Source: Wuchereria bancrofti
Lineage: Eukaryota > Nematoda > Chromadorea > Rhabditida > Onchocercidae
Length of the DNA: 64,000 nt
Direction of reading: 5' to 3'
Assembly: GCA_005281725.1 (NCBI GenBank)
Contig: SSBO01000012.1
Span: forward strand, 18,022,561-18,086,560
Position numbers and translations under genes: made by a program. The notes below the pieces were generated by a model. It searched no databases, was not told the DNA's origin, and saw nothing but the letters and a program-made list of their open reading frames with translations. Position 1 is the stretch's first letter; each line of letters starts with the position of its first letter. Of this stretch, positions 12,146 through 21,600 are shown in pieces.

Positions 12146-13572
12146 CTCTGAGTGGTGCTTTGCGAGTTTGATAACAGTTACTTGAAATAAAGGAATGAAT
12201 GGTACTATTGAGTAGGAGGATGAGAAACTGCCACCGATCGTTTCTTTTTTATCAACTCATTAGAGAAGATTTTTAAAGATGAGGAAATGGGCTCGCTTAG
12301 CAGATTAACATTTACAATGAAGACAGATGTACATTTACTATTTGAGATTTAGATAAAGGATTCATTGTTTCAAAAAATGGGATATAACAAAGGAATAACG
12401 AATTGGTTTATAGTGATGAATCATTAGCATTATTCTAAACATTTAGTGTGTAATAAATATTTTTTCGGTTTTCCGACACTCCCTATTGAAGGGAAGAGAT
12501 TTTAGGGATATATTTAAAGATATCTACCAAATTCAAATCACATAGATATCTTTAAATATATCTATGTGGTTTGAATTTGGTTGTAATGATAAATTTTGGG
12601 TTTGATCATCTTTTAAAGAAAGTACTTTCAGTAGAGTTCGTCGTTTGTTGTGATCGTTTAAAACATTTGAAAAGTATACAAATTAGCTTTAGTTTTAGAC
12701 TAACAATAACTAGAATTGATATTACAATAAAAATACAAATACAAATGCTAACGAGCTTCCAATTTGCTGTGAGTTGGTTCATTTCTTCTTGTATGAATTC
12801 TGATACCTTTGTACCGTTCGAGTGATATTACTGCACTGTGTTGCTTGTATTCTTGCATGAGTTCTTGTACATACCTCGACTTCAGTGAGTTTATCTGTGT
12901 AAACTGGTCATTAAAATTCTATTTCTGTGGGGGATTAAATGGAATGCCAGTGATCTATTTATTAGCTGAAGTAGGAAGTTTTCACAGTTGCTTTTCTTAT
13001 ACTTCCATCACTATTGCAGCAGTAATGAAAAAACAATGGTGACCATTAGCGTTATTGAATTTACCTTTTGTAGCATATTTGTTTGCAGTAGTTTCTGTTT
13101 TCTTTCAGCTTCTCGGGTACGCGATGCTATTGGTTCGTCATCAGTTTCATCTTTTGGTTTTATTGTCGAACTTCGTGACTATCTTCTTCATTCATAATTA
13201 ATTGATCTATTGAGAAGTTTACCGCTGGAAGTTTTCACAGTTGCTTTTCTTATACTTCCATCACTATCTGATTTAAGTGTTTCAATTCTTACTAATTTCC
13301 ACATTCCTCGAGGTAAATTCCAGCACGCGGAATACAACTAGTCTAACGTTTTAAAAAAAAAATACGTTTGTCAATTAGTCTTGGGAAGCCAATTCCCTCT
13401 GGGTACGATCTCTTAAACTAATAAGATATTCGTTTTTCCAAATTTCCCAAAATACATCTAGAGTTTTGAGAGTATTCGACCAATAATTAATTAGTTTATA
13501 TATATATCTAGTATTTGGTGTATCAATCTCTGAGTAGTGCTTTGCGAATTTGATAACAGTTACTTGAAATAA
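12146..13572. repeat. Extra 1.4 kb in segment A bounded by 45-bp direct repeats
   Basis: Downstream of EMSY-like copy A, the motif TCTCTGAGTGGTGCTTTGCG (continuing to 12190) recurs at 13528-13572 with a few mismatches. Segment B has this motif only once (about 49980-50023) and then continues into sequence matching A after 13572. Segment A therefore holds about 1.38 kb that B lacks. No convincing gene was seen in it. It contains a 54-bp palindrome (12527-12580) and a perfect 41-bp direct repeat (12974-13014 and 13227-13267). Either a mobile sequence inserted in A, or B lost the DNA by recombination between direct repeats. Confidence 0.65.
12527..12580. repeat. 54-bp near-perfect palindrome
   Basis: The two 27-base arms start CCAAATTCAAA and end TTTGAATTTGG, and pair at 25 of 27 positions without a loop. 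It sits inside the DNA that segment A has and segment B lacks. The inner arm sequence also matches a short inverted stretch just upstream (12508-12526). A hairpin in RNA or a foldback element end are both possible. Confidence 0.7.
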
Positions 13573-14171
13573 TTTGTTTAAAAATTAATTTATATTTGTT
13601 GTTTCATCCAGTGCGTTGTATATTGTCTCTTATAAATGTTATAACTGTCTAGTTACATTAATTGCATTTGTGCTTACCTGCATACCTGAATTGAATTTCA
13701 CTCAAAGAGGCCTTGTCTCATTGTAATTGTATATCGTATAAAAGATTGTCCAGTATCTTTGAAAATTGAGATGTTGGAATGTCAGGTCTATAATAGCGGA
13801 TAACTTTCCTTTTTAAAATATTGTTCCAGTTGCGATTCTGCTTTCGATACGGGAATTGCTGCTGAAGAGTTCGATGTTTTTCCATTTTGCAAAACTGGGG
13901 TTTTGCGCTGTGTATTTCTTTATGTCTACAGAGATGCGTTGTTTGTTTCAAGAGATTTCAGAAAACTTTATTGTACTTAAAATTCATGAAAGTGCATTTT
14001 GAAAATCGTAAAATCAATAGGGTTGGCTATTGTTCGAGCAATAGCAATATTCACTTGCAGTTTCAAACGTGTTTGTTTCTCCGGGATTCTCCCATTTCTT
14101 TTCTAGAATTATAGTATTTGATTATAAATTATGTATACATGTTATTGAGGAAAGCTGCTGAATTCTCATAC

Positions 14172-14873
14172 TGTTGTGAAAGTTGGGGTTCAGTCTAAAT
14201 ATAACTTCTGTGTGCTCAAAGTCCTTCCTTGTTTGTTATTGTAGTTGGTGTAGATGAATGCGTTGAATGAGAAAGATTTGTTTTAACAATTTTATTTGGC
14301 TAACACCCACAATATATAGATATTAATCTATAGCAACAATACTGATATTTCGTAGAGTACCAATTTGATGAAGAAAATGGATGAACGAATATATTGATGG
14401 TGAAATGAATTGAATTGTGGGAGAGGGAGAGCAGCCGAATCTTAGCTTATGGTAAGGAAAAAAACTGTTAGAACTGATTGAGACAAAGGTTTTAAATCCT
14501 TATATAGTGGCATTGACTTGCAACAAGAGCATGATTATTAAGTAAGGAGCTATCAAATGATCTTTGCTCTTTATATAGTAAGAGATGGGTTTTAATATTG
14601 TAGCTTGCCAAAGGATGACTATCAGCTTAAAAGACCTTACAATATTTCGACATTGCAAGCAAATTTGATTTGGAACAAAGGAGTAATTTTTAACATATTA
14701 AACAATGTACATACCCTTTGTTAACAGATAAAAATGTTAGGACAAGCAGATAAGCTCAAGTATAATGGGAAGATGAGTGATGAAATAATGATTGCTTACA
14801 TGATGTATAATTTGAAACAGTTTTACATTTCTATTATTAAAAATGTTCAATTAAAACGAATTTTAGTATTATG
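14172..14873 (+). repeat. Dispersed repeat, copy 2 (inverted relative to copy 1)
   Basis: Reverse complement of 1-693 over its full visible length, starting at TGTTGTGA. Homology between segments A and B stops at this boundary (CATACT is shared, then the repeat begins in A and different DNA begins in B). Copies 1 and 2 therefore bracket segment A as inverted repeats. Beyond 14873 the comparison cannot continue because copy 1 leaves the window. Confidence 0.75.
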
Positions 14874-15000
14874 GATTAATACAATTTTATTGATATATTC
14901 GGTAAGTTATTTGGAGGTTCGCGAGATTATTTCGAGTTTTGCGACACTTCGACCTATCAATTCTTTGGAACTTTATCGCTTCGAACTAGGTTTTTATTAA
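14734..15000 (+). CDS. Possible retrotransposon gag-like fragment inside the repeat
   Basis: An 88-codon frame with the segment LKYNGKMSDEIMIAYMMYNL followed by KQFYISIIKN. The pattern Gly, then Ser-Asp-Glu, then a hydrophobic run and Leu-x-x-x-Tyr resembles the gag region of Ty1/copia-type elements, but the match is short and from memory. The matching frame stays open in copy 1 at the left window edge, with mostly conservative changes (Ser for Leu, Glu for Asp), which hints that it was once coding. No protease, reverse transcriptase or integrase motifs were seen between here and the gap at 17935. It may equally be a chance frame. Confidence 0.25.
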   Translation: MLGQADKLKYNGKMSDEIMIAYMMYNLKQFYISIIKNVQLKRILVLWINTILLIYSVSYLEVREIISSFATLRPINSLELYRFELGFY

Positions 15001-16991
15001 AAACTTGCGTTAGGTTTTAATGATGGAGAAATGCTGTGTGTAAAAACCATAGAAAAAACAAAAATAAAACTTAAAATTGGCACAAAGTCTTATCTCTGCA
15101 AATATATAATACAATAACAGCGGCAACTAAGGGATAATTTAATTTGAAACAATGTTTGTGAGACAAAATCAACTGAAATTTAATTACTTCAAAGAAAAGA
15201 AGAATAACTGTTTATAGAAAAGAGAAGCAGGCGGCTTAAGAGTTATAGCAGTTGATGAATGCCATGTGACACTAATTCTTTCGTAATCTTGCATCCATCT
15301 TGAGGTTCAATGAGGATTTGTGGAAGATCTCATGTTTTAATTGAATGATATCGATGGTCAATGATTATGGCTTTAGCAGTGAAGGATGACAAGAGTATTT
15401 TGGAATGGACTTCAACGAAGAGAGAGGGAGAAGAGAAAGAACAGTTCGAACGAAAGATTACTTTAATATGATTAACATATCTAATTAAAAATAAATACTG
15501 ACGTAATTAAATTCAATCAAAATGAATGTTGCTTGCTACCATATAACCGAACATTGTTCAAGAAGTTATAAAGTTCATATAAGCACTTCAATTGAATTAA
15601 TTTAATTGAAGCAACTTCAGAATTAATTCATGAAATATCTGGATGATTTCTTTTTACGGCTAATTCATCCGCAGAATGAATGAAAGTGAAATGAGATCAG
15701 GTCATAAACAATTAATAACAACATTATTTCTAAGTCTATCAGATTTGCCGCTCCTCTTTTCTTCTTTTCAATTGCGATACGCTAACTCTTTTTAAATTAA
15801 ATTCTTCAGGAATGTAAAGATGTTAATCCGGAAAATTCTGTGTTTTGGACTAGGCCAATAAAGCCTCTTTTTTTTTAAGAATTTGGAAATGAAAAAATTG
15901 CGTAAGGATAAAAGAGATGATTATGAAAGAGAGATTTTGTCTTCTAATTTGCTTTTTAATTCCTGAGGAGTTTAAAATATAAAAAATGGAACAGTTCTTT
16001 GATAGGTAATATTACGATTCTTTCAAATTTTTCTTCCTCGTTAGATTGCAACTATTTCTAGATTTTTCGTCACAATCTACATTATATTAATCAAACGAGG
16101 CTATTAATAAGTGTAAGTAGACCTAAAGATTGTAAAGATACTCAAACACACGCAATAACATATGTGTAATTTGAGGTCAGAAACAAGAACTTACCTTATT
16201 GCGCAAATAACCGAGACAGAAAAGTATGAAATATTTTTTATGCAGTCGGAAAAAGTTTAAACGCCCAATTTGAAAGTTTCTGCTAGTTAGTTTCATTCAA
16301 AAGAAAATCTAAAAAAGTAAAACTACCAGGTGAACATCAGTTATAAATTCAGGTTCCAATTTGAATATTTTTAATACTTAATAACTGAGACATGAAAAGA
16401 GAGGTAGACTGCTAGTTTCAGAATATATAGCATTTCACTATTGTTTATTAGATTGATTTAGTGTACTATGCCAACAAATACAGTCATTTAGTTCTTTTTT
16501 TTATTAAAATATAAAATTCATTAAGCCGTTGAATAATACTTTAACACCATTGAATAATCTGACATTCTTTTGGAGAATAAATTTCAGAAATAATTCAAAA
16601 TGTTTCTTGATTTTGAGTTCAAATGATTTGTTTTTTTTACAAGTGAAAATTCAAATCTATCCGAATTCAATGCACGAATTGCTGTATAGGTTCAGAAATT
16701 TTTTGAACAGAGTGTAGAAGTATAGAATTTATGTTTTTCACCTAACCTTCGTACATCAAAAATTTTCATCTTTCAGCTTTAGAAACTCTCGCTTTTTTTT
16801 TAAAAAAACTTTTTTTTATAAAAAATATATTTTAGAATTTTCGCCTTGTCTTGCCAAAGATTCTTCTTTCTTTTCTTAAAAGCAAGACACCGATCTTCCT
16901 GGAATTTTGAAGCAAAATTAGTAGTTCAAAACTGTTCTTTGCATAGAAAACATATATGAATATGAATTATTCTTTGATACATTGCCCATTG
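15001..16991. other. No gene recognised; AT-rich spacer
   Basis: The stretch is dense in stop codons on both strands with poly-A and poly-T runs. The short frames lack splice sites or recognisable protein character. It could be the decayed interior of the element that starts at 14172. Confidence 0.5.
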
Positions 16992-17445
16992 CTACATATC
17001 AATCCTGGTGAGCAATCCAGAAATGTTGAACAAACTTCTGTCGCTTTCCCTGGAACGAATTACCATAAAGAAATTTTCCACGTAAAATTGGTCAGCCGAC
17101 AAATCTTTTACAGATATAAAATTACCTTCAGTTTTAGCAGTTTTTCGATGAGCTATGACATTATAATCTATGCAAATTCCATTTTGACACACATGTGATT
17201 TCTTCTGGAGACAATCTAAAGCTATGTTGCATACCACTGCTTAAATATAAATATTTTAAACAGATTATATTTACTTTCAAATTAAAAATAAAATATTGAT
17301 CGAAACAATGTAAGCTAAAAACGATCAATGGATTGTCAACGAATTTCATGAAATAGAGGTACTCAGAGAAGGATTCCATAATTTTCTTTCTATCAACTAA
17401 AGTTTGGAATGGTTTCTCAAACCCTTGAAACCATGTAGCAAGCAA
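16992..17445 (-). CDS. Unrecognised minus-strand reading frame, possibly two exons
   Basis: One frame (about 17250-17445) begins LATWFQGFEKPFQTLVDRKK. A second (16992-17237) contains CNIALDCLQKKSHVCQNGIC followed by a mixed hydrophilic tail. A TTTAAGCAG acceptor lies between them, so they may be joined exons. The four-cysteine cluster suggests a secreted or extracellular domain, but no family was recognised and no start codon or signal peptide can be fixed. It lies downstream, on the same strand, of two SL1 leader sequences, so a retrocopied or transcribed origin is worth considering. It may not be a gene. Confidence 0.2.
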
Positions 17446-17788
17446 GGAAGAATAACATAGAATCCAAAGATGAATGGTTAGAATAAAGGAATAAAATGAT
17501 TATCAGTCAGTCTACAAGTATGCTCACTTGTTTTGTCGGTCGTCTGCCACTTTGGTAAACAACATTTCACTGTTTGTTATAAGTAATGAAAGTGATAGTA
17601 TCAACAAAAAACCGCATGAAGTTTAGAATGAAGAGCAGTATCAACTGAAAATGTGAAAAATTAAAAATAAGCATGTAGGGAGAGAAATATTAGATACAGT
17701 TTTAAATTTACTTAAGTCAGGGATTATTCAGAAAATGCAAGCTATCACTGTCGGGAAATTTTGGATTTGATGCTTTATCGTTAGCTAC

Positions 17789-17810
17789 CTCAAACTTGGG
17801 TAATTAAACC
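17789..17810 (-). ncRNA. SL1 spliced-leader sequence, downstream copy
   Basis: On the minus strand this is a perfect 22-of-22 match to the nematode SL1 leader (begins GGTTTAATTACCCAAGTTTG and ends AG). The next bases are GTAGCT, so the GT donor expected in an SL RNA gene is present. An Sm-binding site and the terminal stems of an SL RNA were not recognised in the following 80 bases. It may be an SL RNA gene, a leader left in a retrocopied mRNA, or cDNA-derived contamination. The leader identity is certain; the functional status is not. Confidence 0.6.
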
Positions 17811-17842
17811 CCCGTTGTTGTTCGTCGATTGTTTTTCCGCAC

Positions 17843-17864
17843 CTCAAACTTGGGTAATTAAACC
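17843..17864 (-). ncRNA. SL1 spliced-leader sequence, upstream copy
   Basis: A second perfect 22-base SL1 leader in the same orientation, 32 bases upstream of the first and followed by GTGCGG. The 54-base repeat distance is too short to hold a complete SL RNA of about 100 bases, so at least this copy cannot be a normal full SL RNA gene. It lies 70 bases from the N at 17935. Confidence 0.6.
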
Positions 17865-17934
17865 TTTATTTAACATAAAACAAATCAACATCATAATAAC
17901 GCATTATACATATCGCACGGATGCTACACAGTTA

Positions 17935-17935
17935 N
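17935..17935. other. One-base assembly gap
   Basis: A single N joins the SL1-bearing DNA to repeat copy 3. Unlike the gaps at 8353 and 50724, no sequence is shared across it, so the join has no internal support. Confidence 0.9.
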
Positions 17936-18354
17936 TCTCTTACTATATAAAGAGCAAAGATCATTTGATAGCTCCTTACTTAATAATCATGCTCTTGTTG
18001 CAAGTCAATGCCCACTATATAAGGATTTAAATCCTTTGTCTCAATCAGTTCTAACAGCTTTTTTCCTTACCAGTAAGCTAAGATTCGGCTGCTCTCCCTC
18101 TCCCACAATTCAATTCATTTCACCATCAATATATTCGTTCATCCATTTTCTTCATCTCATTCGTAGATATTCTACAAAATTATCAGTATTGTTGATATAG
18201 ATTAATATCTATATATTGTGGGTATTAGCCAAATAAAATCGTTACAACAGACCTTTCATTCAACGCATTCATCTACACCAACTACAATAACAAACAAGCG
18301 AGCACTTTGAGCATACGAAAGTTATATTCAGACTGAACCCCAACTCTCACAACA
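17936..18354 (-). repeat. Dispersed repeat, copy 3 (partial)
   Basis: Same orientation as copy 1 and inverted relative to copy 2. It starts abruptly after the gap, inside the repeat, and ends at the common TGTTGTGA terminus. Minus-strand GAK-like coding sequence is recognisable only on its right side, so the repeat or the gap marks where that gene is broken. Confidence 0.75.
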
Positions 18355-18624
18355 CCATCTATAAATATTTTTCGACAGGAAGAAAATGAAAAAAACAGAA
18401 ATTATTAAGAAATGCTTTTAATTATATACTTCGAGATTTCTTTTATTGATCTATAACGTTGAATTTTTTGAAATATGCAGAAAATAAATACTGAAAAAAA
18501 TCGCTGAAGTACCCAACATACGAATTTCAGAACCCTACAAAATGAAATGAAGAAATGAAGTTTCTGAAGCGATATTCGAACTTTATTTCGAGTAAGAAAC
18601 ATTCAAGAATTCAGAGAAACTTAC

Positions 18625-21600
18625 TGCACATAAATCAGATGAATCCATAGAAACAGCTGTTTTTACTATATCAAGCTGACGATGGTAAGATGGCGGAAGA
18701 TTTGGTGGTTGTCTTTTGGTACAAATTAACTTTAGTGCTGACCATGGCCTTGGGACAAGTCGAGCATATAACAGAGTCGCTGTTACCAGTAAACAATGAA
18801 CTAAAAAAATATTTTTAACTACTATAAGTATAAGTAATTTGTTTTGCTCATATACTGATCACTTAGAAATATTAAATATCGAAAAGTAAGATGCTGCAAG
18901 TTGCAAAATAAAGCAATTTAGGACTTTACCTTCAGGACCAGTAACCAGAGTAAAAATTTGTTTCCTTTTGCTTCAAAAATAAAACCATATTCCTGCAGAG
19001 ATTCAACAAAGAGTTTACTGTGGGTGTTAACCCACTTCCAACAGCTGGTAAAGGAGTTCCTATCAGATGACCATAATCACATCTCAAATGCCTAAATTTC
19101 AAATAGCAAAATATTATTTAAGAATATACCAAACAAATTATCTAGAGAAAAAAATATAATTTTCATTCGTAGGTAATCAAAAAGATTATATAACCACAGT
19201 GTCACCGAAATCTTAAGTTTGTAGATCTATAAACTGCAAAATGATCACCAGAGATTTTATAAACATCAAGAACAGTTACAAGCTCAAGTTATGAGCGAAG
19301 ATCACAAGAAATCCAGACTGCAAGCATACTGCTATTATGAAAACTGCAGTACACTTCATCTCATCATTATGCAGATCTATCTCTATCCAAACAATTTTTT
19401 CAAAAAAGAAAGCTCACCGATTTGATAAGTTATAAATTGTGAACTGTCCTCGAGCTTGATCCATAATATGAGCCCGCATTGTCTCTTCAGCCTGTGCAAT
19501 TAGTGCTTCAGGTCTACAGTCAGCAAGTGGCGCTATTACTAAAATTTCATGAACTCACTAGAAATATATGAATATTAGAATTGCATATGCTAGAATATAA
19601 TTACAACTTTTAGTAAGTTTTCTTACAACTTTAACTTCTAGTAAGCTTACTTTAAATGCTTACTTAAATAAGCATTTAAATTATTTTAGTTCACTTGCAA
19701 ATGTCCCAGAAAATTTGAAAACGAATACACCAACTAGTTTGCTTACTGAAATAATGCCGCATCAAAAAGAAGGCCTGACCTGGTTGCTATGGCATATTAT
19801 TAAAATCACTCACATATGACACGTACGTATTAAAACGTGAACTTTTTCCAACCAACTAATTCATTATAAAGTCAAATAACGGTCAAATAAAGCTCTCTTT
19901 GTATTATATTATGTAACAAAGATTAGTCCTGTAAGAAGGGATGTAACAAAGATTAGTCCCCGATTACTATAAGTCGACTGAAATTTTAAAATTAAAGAAA
20001 TAAACGATTATTAAAATTCCTAAAAATGTTTTGGTTTCAACTTCCAAAGAAAAAATAAAACAAATAAAAGTTCAAAAGAGGTTCCACATATACTCCAAAC
20101 CAAATTAGATAAAACCAAATAAAAATGAAGTTTCCCTGCAAAGTAATTTGTGAGGATCTCTTAGTTCTTAGTTAAATTCCTCAGACAAGCACAAAAGACG
20201 GATAAACATACTTGCACTGTTTGCGCAACGGCGGCCGTTTTGTCTTTGATATTCTTGAACCAAGAGATGCTCTGTTCCTTAATAGCACCAAGAACAGCGG
20301 AAGCTTGCTGCGCTGTCTGCTTCTAATAATTCAGCAATTAATCCTCACATGATTGGACAACAAAAAATTACTAAAGGTGACTTAAATGATTAAATTAATA
20401 GAAAGCATATGTAAAAAATTTACGGAATTGAATGTTAAAGAAGTAATGCCAATTTAAACTTCTTATGCATACGTAATCATTTCTTCGCAACGTTGAAGGT
20501 GATCGTTTTGATATATTTAGTTTCGATGATTTTCCACGTTCATTTACAGATGATCCGACTTGAAAGTGATTGACCTGAAAAACAAGTCACTAGAGTCGCA
20601 ATTTCAGAAATAAGAATTTGATTCGTCTTACTGATAAGAAATCGTTTGTCTTACTGACAAATTGTTATATATCAACTAGAACTTGCGAGTATATAAATAA
20701 TAAAATGTTTATATTTTTTATGGAATCCTGAAAAAAATCGTTAAAAATCCTAAAAAACAAACTAAAGAATGTGAAAAGAAAATTAATGGCAAAGAACTTT
20801 AGAAAGTTAGGCAAAAATTAAACCATACAATGAAATATAATAAATTTATATATGGTTGACTAATTAAGATGAACTTTAGTGTATAAACTCTTTACTATAA
20901 TAAACACGAAAGGTGATATAAGTGATCATTTTAATCAATCTAAAACGGTATGTGATGTAATTCAAAAATATTCAATACGATACGAAACAACATTTATAAA
21001 CGACAGATTTTGATGATGTTAGCTGGCTACCTTTTTCTTGTTTAACGTTTACTGTCTTTTTTTTTCGGTTTTTTGAGGACAAAAGTAATTTGTTACTGAA
21101 ACGACAAAAAATTGATATCTGAAGAATATCAATTTTTCAGGAAGTTGATAACTGAGGCAGTTCCAGGTTTTCAACAGATTTCGAAAGATCCATATTTAAT
21201 GCTGTGGCAAGCGCTTCAACTCGTCCACATAAATATTCCACATTTGGGCGCTCTCTTGGATCTATTCGCAGTGTTGTTTCTAAAAAAAAAGGGATAAAAA
21301 ATCAAGAGAATAAATACGGAAGGTGATATAAATGATCATTTTAATCAATGTAAAACGGTATGTGATGTAATTCAAAAATATTTAATACGAAACGGAAAGT
21401 CTAGCTGCAAAAGCGTATGATGATCTGGAGGTTAGTTAAGTTTCCTGAATTTAAGCACGAGTTAAAAGTTTGAATTTGCCTTCCAATAAAATATCTTAAA
21501 GTGAAAAACAATTTCGGGGTGATTTCAAGCCTAAACTAGGTTAAATATGATTCCAAGTAATTTGAGATAGATATATTGAAAATTGAAAATATATATTTCT

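Noticed and set aside
14172..18354. Reading the two outer repeat copies as terminal inverted repeats of one 4.2-kb DNA transposon
   Set aside because: No target-site duplication was seen, a gap separates copy 3 from the interior, and no transposase was found. Two opposite LTR-type insertions fit equally well.
21112..21297. Plus-strand 61-codon frame
   Set aside because: It is the antisense of the GAK-like exon 21153-21279, which encodes the kinase C-lobe motif LRIDPRERP.
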